Shown here: positions 25,842 through 35,501 of the stretch, piece after piece | Numbering within the stretch: position 1 is the stretch's first letter | How the letters are laid out: the number at the start of each line of letters is the position of its first letter | Source: Limnobacter sp. MED105 | GTDB lineage: Bacteria; Pseudomonadota; Gammaproteobacteria; Burkholderiales; Burkholderiaceae_B | Assembly: GCF_000170915.1 (NCBI RefSeq) | Contig: NZ_ABCT01000019.1 | Location: 1-45,770 of the forward strand | Direction: 5' to 3' | DNA length: 45,770 nucleotides | The notes under the pieces: model-generated | Seen by the model: only the letters and a program-made list of their open reading frames with translations | What the model was told of the DNA's origin: nothing | Databases searched by the model: none | Translations under genes and position numbers: made by a program

Positions 25842-26291
25842 TCAACGGTTGAGTTTTCTCAAACGCTCGGATGGCGTGATGATGTCGGTCAATCGGATAC
25901 CAAATTTGTCGTTGACTACCACCACTTCGCCCTGCGCAATGAGATAGCCGTTTACAAGCACATCCATGGGTTCGCCAGCCAGGCCGTCCAGTTCAATCAC
26001 GGAGCCTTGGGCCAGTTGCAGAATGTGCTTAATCGGTATCTTCGTCCGACCCAGCTCAACAGTCAACTGAACCGGGATGTCGAGAATCATGTCGATGTCG
26101 TTCTGCGTGCCTGAAGCCACACTTCCGGCAAAGGGCTGGAACAAGCCAGAGGCAGGTTTTGCATCGCTGGCCTGTGCAAACAGGTTGTCGGTGTCGCTGG
26201 TACTTGTGGCCGTGGTGCTGGCTTGTTCGGCCAGTGCGGCTGCCCAGTCGTCGGCTGCGTCGGTTACTGTATCTACTTGCTGTTCAGACAT
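25842..26291 (-). CDS. fliN: Flagellar motor switch protein FliN
   Basis: A 149-residue protein. The variable N-terminal half is Ala/Ser/Asp-rich, and the C-terminal half is a SpoA/surface-presentation domain with IPVQLTVELGRTKIPIKHIL and GEPMDVLVNGYLIAQGEVVVV. It forms the lower C-ring with FliM and helps dock export substrates. It follows fliM by 22 bases. Confidence 0.95.
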   Translation of the reverse strand: MSEQQVDTVTDAADDWAAALAEQASTTATSTSDTDNLFAQASDAKPASGLFQPFAGSVASGTQNDIDMILDIPVQLTVELGRTKIPIKHILQLAQGSVIELDGLAGEPMDVLVNGYLIAQGEVVVVNDKFGIRLTDIITPSERLRKLNR

Positions 26292-26313
26292 GGTGTGTTC
26301 CTTATCTTGATCG

Positions 26314-27360
26314 CTATTCGTGTGTTTTTTCAGGCTGTTTGGTTTCCTTGCTCAGCAAGGCTTCCAGGTTCAGCGCGTCGGCATGTGACTCATTGCTCAC
26401 AGCCAGAACTTCTTCAACTTTCAGTGCGTACTGGCCACCACTGGTGCCGTAGCTGCAATTGAACACGGGCACATTGTCCACTCGCGCTTCAATCACTTTG
26501 TCAATTTCAATCGGTATGACGTCACCAATTCTCAGTTCCATGATGTCGGCCACGGTCAGCTGTGTGCTGGCCAGGCTTGCCACCAAATCCACTTCTGCCA
26601 TTTGCACCTGCTTTTTCAGCATGGTGACCCAACGTTTGTCGGGTTCGGCCTGGTCACCCTGCATGCTGGAGTACAGCAAATCGCGAATGGGTTCCATGGT
26701 GGAGTAGGGGATGCAAATGTGAAGCGAGCCACCACCGGCGCCCAGTTCAATGGAGAACGAGGTGGTCACCACGATCTCGGACGGAGTGGCAATGTTGGCA
26801 AATTGGGTGTGCATTTCAGAGCGCAGGTATTCGGGTTTCAGGGGAAACACGGGTGCCCAGGCTTTCACAAATTCTTCGCGAATTACTTCCAGCATGCGAG
26901 CGATGATGCGCTGTTCGGTTTGGGTGAAATCCCGCCCCTCAACACGGGTGTGAAAACGCCCGTCGCCACCAAACAAATTGTCGATCACTGCAAATACAAG
27001 GCTGGGATCAAAAATGAACAAGGCGTTGCCGCGCAGCGGCTTCATGGCCATGATGTTCAAGTTGGTGGGTACCACCAGGTTGCGAATGAATTCGTTGTAC
27101 TTCAATACTTTCACTGGACCTACGGAAATTTCCGGGCTGCGACGCATGAAGTTGAACAGGCCGATGCGGATGAGGCGCGCAAAACGCTCGTTGATGATTT
27201 CGAGCGTGGGCATGCGGCCACGCACAATACGTTCCTGGGTGGCCAGGTTGTAGGGGCGAACACCCTCATGGGTTTCAGAAGCGTCTTTCGTTTCTTCTTC
27301 GCCGTTCACACCCCTGAGCAGGGCATCGACTTCGTCTTGTGAAAGAAATTCTCCGGGCAT
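26314..27360 (-). CDS. fliM: Flagellar motor switch protein FliM
   Basis: A 348-residue C-ring protein. The N-terminal CheY-binding motif LSQDEVDALL is at residues 6-15. The middle domain binds FliG (with the GGXG region near LFGGDGRFHTRVEGRDF) and the C-terminal SpoA domain pairs with FliN. The intact CheY-binding segment means a phosphorylated CheY, possibly the one encoded at 8754-9119, can act on this motor. It lies 16 bases after fliL. Confidence 0.96.
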   Translation of the reverse strand: MPGEFLSQDEVDALLRGVNGEEETKDASETHEGVRPYNLATQERIVRGRMPTLEIINERFARLIRIGLFNFMRRSPEISVGPVKVLKYNEFIRNLVVPTNLNIMAMKPLRGNALFIFDPSLVFAVIDNLFGGDGRFHTRVEGRDFTQTEQRIIARMLEVIREEFVKAWAPVFPLKPEYLRSEMHTQFANIATPSEIVVTTSFSIELGAGGGSLHICIPYSTMEPIRDLLYSSMQGDQAEPDKRWVTMLKKQVQMAEVDLVASLASTQLTVADIMELRIGDVIPIEIDKVIEARVDNVPVFNCSYGTSGGQYALKVEEVLAVSNESHADALNLEALLSKETKQPEKTHE

Positions 27361-27376
27361 GGTGCAGAGCGTCCTG

Positions 27377-27895
27377 TTACTGAATCACAAAGCTGGAAAA
27401 ATGCACATCACGAATGCCGCGTGTGGGATCTTTCGGGTCGCCTTTGATGGTGACGCGAGCCAGGTCCACCAATTCATCCATCAGCTGTTGTTTGCCTTCA
27501 ATGGAGGTCAGGTTACTCACGTTTTTACCGGACAGTACCAACAAGATCCGGCTGCGAATCACGGGTGTGAAGTTTTTGATTTCTTCAGCCTGTGCCGGGC
27601 CACTCACCTCGTAGGTGATGCCAATTTGTAGGTAACGGGTGGTGTCTGGCTCAGCCAGGTTGACAACAAACTGGTCCATCACCACGAATGTGGGCGGACC
27701 AACGGGTTCTTCAACTTTTTCTTCCGCGCCGCCTTCTGCACCTTGGCTGCCCAGCAGGAAAAATGCTGCTGCACCGCCAGCGGCCAGAACGGTCAATACG
27801 ATTGCAAGAATCAGGATCAGTTTTTTCTTGGATCCTTTTTCGGGCGCTGCGGCTTCTGGGGCTACTGCAGCGGGTGCCGGGGCGACTCTGGCCAT
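27377..27895 (-). CDS. fliL: Flagellar basal-body-associated protein FliL
   Basis: A 172-residue single-pass membrane protein. An Ala/Pro-rich cytoplasmic N-terminus is followed by a membrane helix (about residues 26-48) and a periplasmic domain with VMDQFVVNLAEPDTTRYLQIGI. The C-terminal RDVHFSSFVIQ is typical. It associates with stators and the MS ring. The 106 bases between it and fliK (27896-28001) hold no gene I can support. Confidence 0.93.
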   Translation of the reverse strand: MARVAPAPAAVAPEAAAPEKGSKKKLILILAIVLTVLAAGGAAAFFLLGSQGAEGGAEEKVEEPVGPPTFVVMDQFVVNLAEPDTTRYLQIGITYEVSGPAQAEEIKNFTPVIRSRILLVLSGKNVSNLTSIEGKQQLMDELVDLARVTIKGDPKDPTRGIRDVHFSSFVIQ

Positions 27896-28001
27896 GCTTG
27901 ACTCCGTAAGTTCAATTGCTGTTGTGTGTCACTTTCAAACTCTATTGTGTCTGAAAGGTTTCCGAGCAAACCCCCGAAAAGCCGTGTTGTTTGGACCCAA
28001 T

Positions 28002-29513
28002 TCATTCGTCAGGCCTGAGTGGGTCAGCAAACAGGTCGAGCTTGCCCTCTGGAGTTCTGGCGGTGGCGGTGTTGGTGGGTGTGCCCGATTCTGTCTGGGA
28101 ATTGTCACCGCCAGCTGCGTGCTGTCCATTGCCCTGGCCCTGGTTCCGGTTTTGATCAAACTGAGCCTGGCCGTTGTTGGCCTGGCCTTGTGGTGTGGGG
28201 GCGTTGCCGTGCTGAATTTGCACTTGGTTCAATTGCAGGCCATTCTGGGCCAGTACTTCTTTCAATCCGCCAAGAGCTTGGGTCAACAGGTTGGCCGAGG
28301 CTTCGTCTTGTGTTCGAATGACCAACTGAACTTGCTGGCCTTTTTGCACCAGACGCATGTTCATGGGACCAAAACTTTCCGGGTTCACTCGAATGTCGAC
28401 CGTGGACAGGTTTTTGCCGATGGCCCATTGCACGGTCTGTCCAAGTTCTTTGGCAAAGCCGGGTTGATTGACCGGTGTTTTGATCAGGGCCTGTTGCGCA
28501 CTGCCTGCTGTGCCAGTCAGGCCGTTGGTGCCTGCGGTGATGCCTGTGGCCGTGCCAGTTGATTGCAGGTTGCCCGCAGCCAGAATTTTCTGGCCAACTT
28601 TCAGACCTTCCTCTGCGATGCTTTCACTGAGGCCTTCACCCAGTGCTTGCGCCTGCTGGGCGATTTGAGCTGCTGTTTGAGGTGCCAGTTGCTGGTTCAG
28701 TTGTGCCTGCACTGCGTTGCCTGAATTGCCTGGCGCAGCGACTGGAGCCGTGTCAGTGCGCATTTGCACTGTGCTGTTGGCCAGGGCGGAGTCGGCTTTT
28801 AACTGGGCTGTGGTTTTAGGCTCAAAGCCTGTTTTCTCGGCGGCAAGTGGTGTGTCGACAGTAATTTGTGTATTGGCATTGCCTTGCTGATTGCCGGGCT
28901 GTGGTTGGCCTGAGGCCAGTTCACCTGGTTCGCCGTAGGCGGCACTGTTCAGTGCGGGCTCGGTAGCAGGGTTGGTTTTTGCAGGGCTGCCAGGTGACGC
29001 AAGTGTGGAGGTTTCTACATTATTGTCTGCAGTTTCTACCGCAGTTTGTGCAGATGTTTGCTCTGCATTGCGAGAGGTTGTCGGGCCGTTCTCGCTTGTG
29101 GTCGATGCATTGGCTGAATCAGCCTGTTGCGTGCTTTCAGGTGCCGGTGCCTGCTTTGCGGGCTCGGCGTTCTTGATACCGCTGTTCGATGAATTTACTG
29201 TCATGGCTTGTTGCGCTGGTGCAGTCTGCATCCAGTTGCGTTGCGCCCACACAGCCGCTTGCGCAGCCTGTGCAGCCTCGGCATTGGCCGTGCTTTCATT
29301 GTTCTTTTTGGGTTTGTTTTGCTGGTACAGGCTTTCCCGCAATTGGGTTTCAATGCTGTTGAGTTGTGCTTTGGGTGCCGATTGGCCCAAGGCTGAACTA
29401 AACAGTTCAGTGAAGTTCAATTCAGATTCTTGCTGGCCTTGCTTGGGCTTGTTGCCCGCTGCGGGAGTTTGTACTTTGTTCACATTGTTCATGGCTTGGG
29501 TACTCGTGTTCAT
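28002..29513 (-). CDS. fliK: Flagellar hook-length control protein FliK
   Basis: A 503-residue secreted molecular ruler. A long low-complexity N-terminal part is rich in Ala, Gln, Asn, Ser and Thr. The conserved C-terminal domain (about residues 350-430) contains STVDIRVNPESFGPMNMRL and the following QVQLVIRTQDEASANLL. The tail is Gln/Asn/Gly-rich. It switches FlhB specificity when the hook is complete. Its start overlaps the fliJ stop by 4 bases. A second FliK-like gene lies at 38083-39339. Confidence 0.92.
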   Translation of the reverse strand: MNTSTQAMNNVNKVQTPAAGNKPKQGQQESELNFTELFSSALGQSAPKAQLNSIETQLRESLYQQNKPKKNNESTANAEAAQAAQAAVWAQRNWMQTAPAQQAMTVNSSNSGIKNAEPAKQAPAPESTQQADSANASTTSENGPTTSRNAEQTSAQTAVETADNNVETSTLASPGSPAKTNPATEPALNSAAYGEPGELASGQPQPGNQQGNANTQITVDTPLAAEKTGFEPKTTAQLKADSALANSTVQMRTDTAPVAAPGNSGNAVQAQLNQQLAPQTAAQIAQQAQALGEGLSESIAEEGLKVGQKILAAGNLQSTGTATGITAGTNGLTGTAGSAQQALIKTPVNQPGFAKELGQTVQWAIGKNLSTVDIRVNPESFGPMNMRLVQKGQQVQLVIRTQDEASANLLTQALGGLKEVLAQNGLQLNQVQIQHGNAPTPQGQANNGQAQFDQNRNQGQGNGQHAAGGDNSQTESGTPTNTATARTPEGKLDLFADPLRPDE

Positions 29514-29965
29514 GAGGGCTCCCCAGCGGTGTGAACCCGGTAAATGCGTGCTGCAAATTCATCGTTCATTTTTTGGTCGCGCTTGTTTTCAAGTTTCGCC
29601 TGTTTGAGTTTTTCCCGTTCTACCAGCGCTTCAAATTTTCGTTGCTCAGCCAGCGCTTCCTGCCATTGGGTGCGTTGGTGGGCCAGCGTGGTATTCAGAA
29701 ATTCAATTTCACGGCTTTGCTGTTCGATTGCCTGGGTAATTTTGCCGACAAAGGCCAGTTGGTTGCGCAGTTGCTGCCCTGTCATGCCGGTACTTGCCTT
29801 GTTGTGCATGCCGCCCTCGCATTCATCGCGGTAGGTTTGCAGCATATTCAGCTTGTCCTGGCCTTGAACCAGTTTTTGCTGGGTGCTGGCCATCGCACGG
29901 GCCAGGTTGTCGGCCTTCTCGCTGGCCTGTTCAATCAGGATTTGCAGCACATTGCTCATGGGCAT
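29510..29965 (-). CDS. fliJ: Flagellar export protein FliJ
   Basis: A 151-residue, almost entirely alpha-helical coiled-coil protein, as expected for the FliJ stalk that links the FliI ATPase ring to FlhA. Sequence conservation in this family is low, and the call rests on coiled-coil character, length and position between fliI and fliK. The start could also be the Met two codons later. Confidence 0.9.
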   Translation of the reverse strand: MPMSNVLQILIEQASEKADNLARAMASTQQKLVQGQDKLNMLQTYRDECEGGMHNKASTGMTGQQLRNQLAFVGKITQAIEQQSREIEFLNTTLAHQRTQWQEALAEQRKFEALVEREKLKQAKLENKRDQKMNDEFAARIYRVHTAGEPS

Positions 29966-29974
29966 CCAAGCGGT

Positions 29975-31381
29975 TTAGTGTTTGTCGTTTTTAAATTCGT
30001 TCGGAAATAGCGATTGAAGGCCTGCCAGCGCTTCATCGAAACTTGCACTCTCTAACATTGACTGTTGCAGCAGGTTTTCAATCTTTGGATAAAGGGCCAA
30101 AGAATGGTCCAATTGTGGGTCTGCCCCTGGGGAGTAGGCACCCACGGTGATCAGGTCACGGTTGCGTTGCACGCGGGAGAATGCAGCTTTCAAGCCGCGG
30201 GCCGCATTCAGGTGGCCTGCAGGCACAATGTTGTGCATGGCCCGTGAAATCGACTGTTCAATATCGATGGCGGGATAGTGGCCACTTTCTGCCAGTTGCC
30301 GCGACAGAACAATGTGACCGTCGAGAATGGCGCGGGCTGAATCCGCAATGGGGTCTTGCTGGTCGTCGCCTTCAGTCAGTACAGTGTAAAACGCAGTAAT
30401 GGAGCCTGCGCCTTTTCTGCCATTGCCAGCCCGTTCAACCAGTGTGGGCAGTTTTGCAAACACGCTTGGGGGATAGCCCTTGGTGGCAGGTGGTTCACCA
30501 ATGGCCAAAGCGATTTCACGTTGGGCCATGGCATAGCGGGTCAGTGAATCCATGATCATGAGCACGTTGTGGCCTTGATCACGAAAATGCTCAGCCACCA
30601 CCTGGGTGTAGGCTGCGCCTTGCATCCGAAGCAGGGGGCTGACGTCGGCCGGAGCGGCAATGACCACACTGCGCTTTAGGCCTTCTTCACCCAAAATCTG
30701 TTCAATGAATTCTTTCACTTCGCGGCCACGTTCGCCGATCAGGCCGACCACCACGCGGTCGGCTTTCGTGTAACGAGCCATCATGCCCAGCAACACCGAT
30801 TTACCCACGCCGGAACCCGCCATCAAGCCGATTCGCTGACCTCGACCCACAGTGAGCAGTGCGTTGATGGCGCGCACGCCCACATCGAGTGGCTCGGTGA
30901 TGGGTTCGCGTTCGAGCGGGTTGATTGGGCGTGCAGCCAAGGGGCTGCGTTTCTCGAATTTCAGTTCACCCAGGGTGTCCAGTGGGCGGCCATTGCTGTC
31001 CACGACGCGGCCCAACAGGCTGTCGCCCACGGGCAGGTGTTTGGTTTTGTCTTCGGGCCTGCGCCAGGGGTGGGCTTTGACACCCAGTTTGGGTGCAATA
31101 GGTGGGGGTTCTTGAGCAATTACCTTGGCGCCGGGCGTCATGCCATGTACATCGGTGGCTGGCATCAGGAACAGTTTGTCGCCGTTAAAGCCAACCACTT
31201 CGGCTTCAAGTGGTGGAGCACCTTTTTGCACCACGGTGCATACACTGCCAACCGGCAGTTTCAGTCCCACTGCTTCCATCACAAGGCCTGCCACGCGGGT
31301 GAGTTTGCCGGTGGCAATTTGGGGCTGGCTGTGTTCAACCAGAAACTTGCATTCGTCAATCCATTCCAGCAGGTCGGCCAT
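29975..31381 (-). CDS. fliI: Flagellum-specific ATPase FliI
   Basis: A 468-residue AAA/F1-type ATPase of the flagellar export apparatus. The Walker A motif AGSGVGKS is at residues 188-195. Walker B ([20 protein letters not shown] region) and the FliI signature [16 protein letters not shown] are intact. Length is typical. The fliH stop lies directly next to the start. Confidence 0.97.
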   Translation of the reverse strand: MADLLEWIDECKFLVEHSQPQIATGKLTRVAGLVMEAVGLKLPVGSVCTVVQKGAPPLEAEVVGFNGDKLFLMPATDVHGMTPGAKVIAQEPPPIAPKLGVKAHPWRRPEDKTKHLPVGDSLLGRVVDSNGRPLDTLGELKFEKRSPLAARPINPLEREPITEPLDVGVRAINALLTVGRGQRIGLMAGSGVGKSVLLGMMARYTKADRVVVGLIGERGREVKEFIEQILGEEGLKRSVVIAAPADVSPLLRMQGAAYTQVVAEHFRDQGHNVLMIMDSLTRYAMAQREIALAIGEPPATKGYPPSVFAKLPTLVERAGNGRKGAGSITAFYTVLTEGDDQQDPIADSARAILDGHIVLSRQLAESGHYPAIDIEQSISRAMHNIVPAGHLNAARGLKAAFSRVQRNRDLITVGAYSPGADPQLDHSLALYPKIENLLQQSMLESASFDEALAGLQSLFPNEFKNDKH

Positions 31382-32119
31382 TTATTCAGTGTCCTCTGGG
31401 CTTAAAGGGTTGTTGCGGCCCAAGGCCTCAATGGCCCGTAACCAGCGGGTTTGAAGTGTTGCGTCCACTTCACCTTCTGGGTGTTGCAGTAAAAATCCAC
31501 CTTGCAGTTGTTTGGGGTCTTCGATCATGCGCAGGTTGCCCAGCATTTGCTGATCACCGAACTGGGCTTCGAGCACTCGAATGGTATTGGGGTGCGCACG
31601 CAGCGTGACCGCTTTGCTGTGCAATTGCATGCTGTCCAGAACCTGATTCAACAGATCTGCTGCATGTTCGGGGTGCATGGCAAGCGTGTCGCCAATCACT
31701 TTTTTGCTAACGAGCACGGCCAGGTCAAGCAGCTTTTCGGACAGTTCGCTTTTAAATCGCTCGAATTCTTCTTCCATGGTGCTGGCAGCCTGTACCAACA
31801 CCACGCGCTCATTGTGTGCAGCATTCCAGCCCGCTTCATAGCCCAATTGCTGGCCGCGTTCTTCAGCCTGTTTCAGGGTGTCTTTCTCAAGCTCTTCCAA
31901 TTGTTTCTCGCGACGGGCCAGTGCCTGTTCCCACTCCTTCAAACGCAGTTCTTCTTCGGTGGGGGCTGGCGGTGGAGCACTGTTTTCCATTTGATGCCGG
32001 TTGATTTCCGCCATCATGCGGTCAACCGGGTTTTCATAGCGCGAGCCAATCAGCTCGACCGACCAGTTCGGTAGTTCTGCGGCATCAAGGCCACGAATAA
32101 TGCGGTTAGATGAACGCAT
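31382..32119 (-). CDS. fliH: Flagellar assembly protein FliH
   Basis: A 245-residue regulator of FliI. The N-terminal part contains a Pro-rich and Glu/Arg-rich coiled coil; the C-terminal domain (about residues 110-240) matches FliH/HrpE-type proteins. The ATG at 32119 is chosen because GGAGGCGGAGAAG lies just upstream; a longer frame to 32155 would overlap fliG by 50 bases. With this start the overlap with fliG is 14 bases. Confidence 0.92.
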   Translation of the reverse strand: MRSSNRIIRGLDAAELPNWSVELIGSRYENPVDRMMAEINRHQMENSAPPPAPTEEELRLKEWEQALARREKQLEELEKDTLKQAEERGQQLGYEAGWNAAHNERVVLVQAASTMEEEFERFKSELSEKLLDLAVLVSKKVIGDTLAMHPEHAADLLNQVLDSMQLHSKAVTLRAHPNTIRVLEAQFGDQQMLGNLRMIEDPKQLQGGFLLQHPEGEVDATLQTRWLRAIEALGRNNPLSPEDTE

Positions 32120-33107
32120 CTTCTCCGCCTCCGCCCAGTACAACTTCGCCTGCATCGGCCAGCTTTCTGGCCACTTTCAGCACGTCTTTTTGTGCAGCTT
32201 CCACTTCGGAAAGACGAACGGGCCCTCGACTTTCCAGGTCATCGCGCAGGGCTTCTGCCGCACGGGTGGACATGTTCTTGAATACTTTTTCGCGAATTGC
32301 TTCGTCAGCACCTTTCAGTGCGATGACCAGCAGGTCGCTTTGTACGTCGCGCAGAATACTCTGCATGCCGCGATCATCAATGTCCAACAGGTTGTCGAAG
32401 GTGAACATTTCATCTTGAATACGCTGGCTGAGTTCGTTGTCGTATTCGCGAATGGTGTCGAGCACGGTTTTTTCCGACGTGGTGCCCACGAAGTTCAAAA
32501 TTTCTGCAGCAGCGCGAACTCCACCCAACGTCGTCTTCTTCAGTTTGTCCCCGCCAGCCAGCACCTTGGACAGCACGTCATTTAACTCCAGCAAAGCATT
32601 GGGTTGAATACCGTCAATGGTGGCAATGCGCAACACCACATCGCTTCGAAGGCGATCAACAAACAGGTTCAAAATGGCCGCAGCAAAGTCGCGTTCCAGA
32701 TGAACCAGAATAGTCGCAATAATTTGTGGATGTTCATTTTTGATCAGTTCGGCCACTGTGCCCGGGTCCATCCACTTCAGGCCTTCAATGCCAGATGTGT
32801 CGCTGCCTTGCAAAATACGATCCAGCAAAAAGCCAGCTTTGTCCTCACCCAAAGCGCGGGTTAGCACGCTGCGAATATACGCGTCAGAATCAAGGCCCAA
32901 CGCACTCTGGCTTTGCGCGATGTGGACTACTTCGCCCGCAATTTCTTCGATGCGGTCAATGGGAACATCTTTGGTTTTTGACATTTGTTGCCCCAGTTTC
33001 TGAACTTCTTTGGGGCCAAGGTACTTGAATACTTCTGCAGCTTCTTCTTCGCCCAAGCTAAGCATCAGGATTGCGCCTTTTTGAATGCCAAGTTCGCTTT
33101 CTGCCAT
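32106..33107 (-). CDS. fliG: Flagellar motor switch protein FliG
   Basis: A 333-residue C-ring protein that joins the MS ring to FliM and interacts with the stators. Family features include the N-terminal AILMLSLGEEEAAEVFKYLG, the middle EHPQIIATILVHL motif and the C-terminal charged torque helix with MSTRAAEALRDDLESRGPVR. Length is typical. It lies 36 bases after fliF. Confidence 0.97.
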   Translation of the reverse strand: MAESELGIQKGAILMLSLGEEEAAEVFKYLGPKEVQKLGQQMSKTKDVPIDRIEEIAGEVVHIAQSQSALGLDSDAYIRSVLTRALGEDKAGFLLDRILQGSDTSGIEGLKWMDPGTVAELIKNEHPQIIATILVHLERDFAAAILNLFVDRLRSDVVLRIATIDGIQPNALLELNDVLSKVLAGGDKLKKTTLGGVRAAAEILNFVGTTSEKTVLDTIREYDNELSQRIQDEMFTFDNLLDIDDRGMQSILRDVQSDLLVIALKGADEAIREKVFKNMSTRAAEALRDDLESRGPVRLSEVEAAQKDVLKVARKLADAGEVVLGGGGEDAFI

Positions 33108-33143
33108 GGTGTAGATTCCTCGTAGTGCTTTGTCAGGCGGGTT

Positions 33144-34871
33144 TTAGCCGTTCTGTGTTTCGCCGTTGACCCAGTTCTTCACGATGCTGGCGACAATCTG
33201 TGGATGTTCTTTGGCCAATTGACGCAGCTTCTCCATTTTTTCCTGGCGATTCATGCCGGGCAGGGTGCCTTCGCGTTGAAGTTGCTCAAGCAACTCTGCG
33301 TCGTTGTCGCCACCCACCTGGTTGGCCAGAAGTGGCATGCGTTGCCCGGGCAGCAGTTCAGGTCCTTCGTCGAACAAATCGACTTCGGCTGGTTTCATCA
33401 TGGGGCGCAGTACACCAAACACCAGAATGGCGGCGATCAGTGCAACGCCAATTGGCATACCCAGTGATTTCGCCAGGTCCATGGTTTCCTGCTGGGCCCA
33501 CATGGGGATGGTTTCTTCTTCCACTTTGGTGAAGGCCTGGTTCACCACATTCACGGCGTCACCGCGTTGTTCGTCAAAACCAATCGCTTGCTTCACCAGG
33601 CTGTCTAGTTGGGTGATTTCCTCGGGTGTCAGGGGCACCTGACGTGTTTCACCTTTCGGATCGGTGATTGTTTTGTAATTCACCACCACAGCGGCGGACA
33701 AGCGTTCAATTTTGCCCACTTGTGATTTGGTGTACTGCACCGATTTGTCCACTTCATAATTGACGGTGGAGTCTTTGCGGGTGCTGCTGTTGGTTTGCGT
33801 GGGTGTGCTGGTGCCACCGTTCACTCCGTTGGCCAATGCTTGTTGCGGGTTTTGGCCAATGTTGGCGGCTGCTTCTCCAGGGGGGGTGTTGGCCATCACG
33901 CCGGGTATACCTTGTGGGTTGGCATTGCTGCTACCGTCGTTGGATTCGCTGATTTGCTGGCTGCGAATAGTGGCCTGTGTTGTGTCGCCGTTGGGTTTGT
34001 AAATTTCATCGGTGCGCTCAGACATGGAGTAGTCCATGTTCGCAGTGACAGTGGCGCGTACGTTCTCGCTGCCAAAGACCGGGCTGAGAATGTCAACGAT
34101 GCGGCTAGTCAGGCTTTGTTCAATTTGATTGGTATAGGCCAGTTGCGTGGGGTTCAAACCACTTTCCAATTGTGTTTTGCCGGTAAGCAGGCGACCAGAC
34201 TGGTCAACGATGCTGACATCTTCCGGGTTCATGCCTGGCAGGCTTGATGCCACCAAATGCACAATGCCGTTGATTTGCGGTTCGGACAAAGTGCGGCTGC
34301 CAAACAGGTTCAGCACAATCGATGCGCTGGGTGTTTGCTTTTCGCGGATGAAAATGGAGGGTTTGGGAATGGCCAAATGCACGCGTGCACTTTGCACTGC
34401 TGAAATGGATTGAATGGAACGAACCAGTTCACCTTCCAGCGCGCGTTGGTAATTCACTTGTTCCTGAAACTGGGTAATGCCCAGCTTCTGGTTGTCCATG
34501 GCTTCAAAGCCACTCACACTGCCTTTGGGAAGGCCTTGGCTGGCCAGGGCCAGGCGCGTGTCGTATACCTTGTTGGAAGGCACCAGAATGGCAGTGCCTG
34601 CGGTGTTGAATTCGTAAGGCACTTTCATTTGTGTCAGTGCTTCAACAATAGCGCCACCGTCTTGGTCGTTCAGGCCGCTGAACAGCACACGGTAGCTGGT
34701 CTGGTTGGCCCACATTAGCAGTGAGGCGATCACCGCGATCAGCAATGGCACGCCGATCAGTATGCCCATTTTGTTTTTCTGGGGCAGTTTTGCGAAACGC
34801 TGCTGCATATTGGTAATCGGGTTGTTGCCAACCGGGCCGATCACTTCGGGGCTGCTGAGAACTTCTGCCAT
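33144..34871 (-). CDS. fliF: Flagellar MS-ring protein FliF
   Basis: A 575-residue protein with two membrane helices (about residues 38-58 and 450-470) bracketing the large periplasmic YscJ/FliF domains (ring-building motifs around LFSGLNDQDGGAIVEAL and RVHLAIPKPSIFIREK). A low-complexity Asn/Gly/Pro/Thr segment lies at about 310-365. The C-terminal cytoplasmic tail that binds FliG is present. It is the first gene of the minus-strand fliF-to-fliR run and is divergent from fliE; the intergenic region 34872-35095 should hold the promoters. Confidence 0.97.
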   Translation of the reverse strand: MAEVLSSPEVIGPVGNNPITNMQQRFAKLPQKNKMGILIGVPLLIAVIASLLMWANQTSYRVLFSGLNDQDGGAIVEALTQMKVPYEFNTAGTAILVPSNKVYDTRLALASQGLPKGSVSGFEAMDNQKLGITQFQEQVNYQRALEGELVRSIQSISAVQSARVHLAIPKPSIFIREKQTPSASIVLNLFGSRTLSEPQINGIVHLVASSLPGMNPEDVSIVDQSGRLLTGKTQLESGLNPTQLAYTNQIEQSLTSRIVDILSPVFGSENVRATVTANMDYSMSERTDEIYKPNGDTTQATIRSQQISESNDGSSNANPQGIPGVMANTPPGEAAANIGQNPQQALANGVNGGTSTPTQTNSSTRKDSTVNYEVDKSVQYTKSQVGKIERLSAAVVVNYKTITDPKGETRQVPLTPEEITQLDSLVKQAIGFDEQRGDAVNVVNQAFTKVEEETIPMWAQQETMDLAKSLGMPIGVALIAAILVFGVLRPMMKPAEVDLFDEGPELLPGQRMPLLANQVGGDNDAELLEQLQREGTLPGMNRQEKMEKLRQLAKEHPQIVASIVKNWVNGETQNG

Positions 34872-35001
34872 GGAATACCTGCATGTGGGTTAAATATTGT
34901 TCTACCCATGCATTGTGCTTGCTGGGGTGCGCAAGCAATTCGGTAAAAAGGGGGCTTTAACGGCACCTATTTTAAAAACTTGAGGGTTGTGTTTAAAAAA
35001 T

Positions 35002-35020
35002 AAGGGGAGTTTTGCCCCTT
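35002..35020. repeat. Short inverted repeat in the fliF-fliE intergenic region
   Basis: AAGGGG (35002-35007) and CCCCTT (35015-35020) can form a 6-bp stem with a 7-base loop. It lies within the 224-base divergent region. No confident promoter could be assigned there; a near sigma54 match at 35026-35040 has the wrong spacing. Confidence 0.35.
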
Positions 35021-35095
35021 GTTTGTGGCAATGGCTTGCTCCACTTGCCTGTACAAAGAGAGGGTAGAAACAAAAATTCCGCGTTGGAGTAATTC

Positions 35096-35419
35096 ATGAT
35101 CGACAAAATGGGGGCCGTGAGTGGCCTGTTAAGCAGTGCGGTAACGGATGCAATCAAGAGCCCGTCGCTGACCAGCAAGCCGCAGGCTTTGGACCAGGCT
35201 TCGTTCGCGGATGCAATCGCCAAGGCCTTGGAAAGCGCCAGTCTGTCGGCTGACAAGGCTGCTGACCTGGGCAAGCGTTTGCAGATGGATGACCCCACTG
35301 CCTCGGTTGAAGAAACCGTGATTGCCATGAATACTTCATCGCTGCAATTCACAGCGGTGGTTCAGGCCCGAAACAAAATTCTCCAGGCCTACAACGACAT
35401 CATGAACATGCCTGTGTAA
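35096..35419 (+). CDS. fliE: Flagellar hook-basal body complex protein FliE
   Basis: A 107-residue adapter between the MS ring and the rod. The C-terminal signature FTAVVQARNKILQAYNDIMNMPV is characteristic (quoted in overlapping parts: FTAVVQARNKILQAY, AYNDIMNMPV). GGAG 6 bases upstream supports the ATG at 35096. It is divergent from fliF, as in many beta- and gammaproteobacteria. The next gene on the strand is not flagellar. Confidence 0.95.
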   Translation: MIDKMGAVSGLLSSAVTDAIKSPSLTSKPQALDQASFADAIAKALESASLSADKAADLGKRLQMDDPTASVEETVIAMNTSSLQFTAVVQARNKILQAYNDIMNMPV

Positions 35420-35420
35420 T

Positions 35421-35442
35421 GTTCTGAATTCGTTCTGAATTC
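35421..35442. repeat. Tandem 11-base repeat after fliE
   Basis: GTTCTGAATTC occurs twice in direct tandem (35421-35431 and 35432-35442), two bases after the fliE stop. Purpose unknown. Confidence 0.8.
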
Positions 35443-35461
35443 CAGACAGGCTGTGGCACAA

Positions 35462-35492
35462 TCCAGTTCATCGATCCCATTGATGAACTGGA
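35462..35492 (+). promoter_or_regulatory. Hairpin that covers the ribosome-binding site of the DUF853 gene
   Basis: A perfect 11-bp stem (TCCAGTTCATC at 35462-35472 with 35482-35492) can be extended by one G-U and two further pairs to a 3-base loop. The 3' arm includes GGA of the GGAG ribosome-binding site (35490-35493), 8 bases before the ATG at 35502. There is no T-run after it, so translation control is likelier than termination of fliE. Confidence 0.5.
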
Positions 35493-35501
35493 GCCTGGCC
35501 C

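Noticed and set aside
27639-28562. Long plus-strand frame of 307 codons opposite fliL and fliK
   Set aside because: It covers two confident flagellar genes and the gap between them, is low in complexity and has no credible start signal.
35026-35040. Sigma54-like element (TGGCA and TTGCT) upstream of fliE
   Set aside because: The distance between the invariant GG and GC is 9 bases instead of 10, so it should not be recognised.
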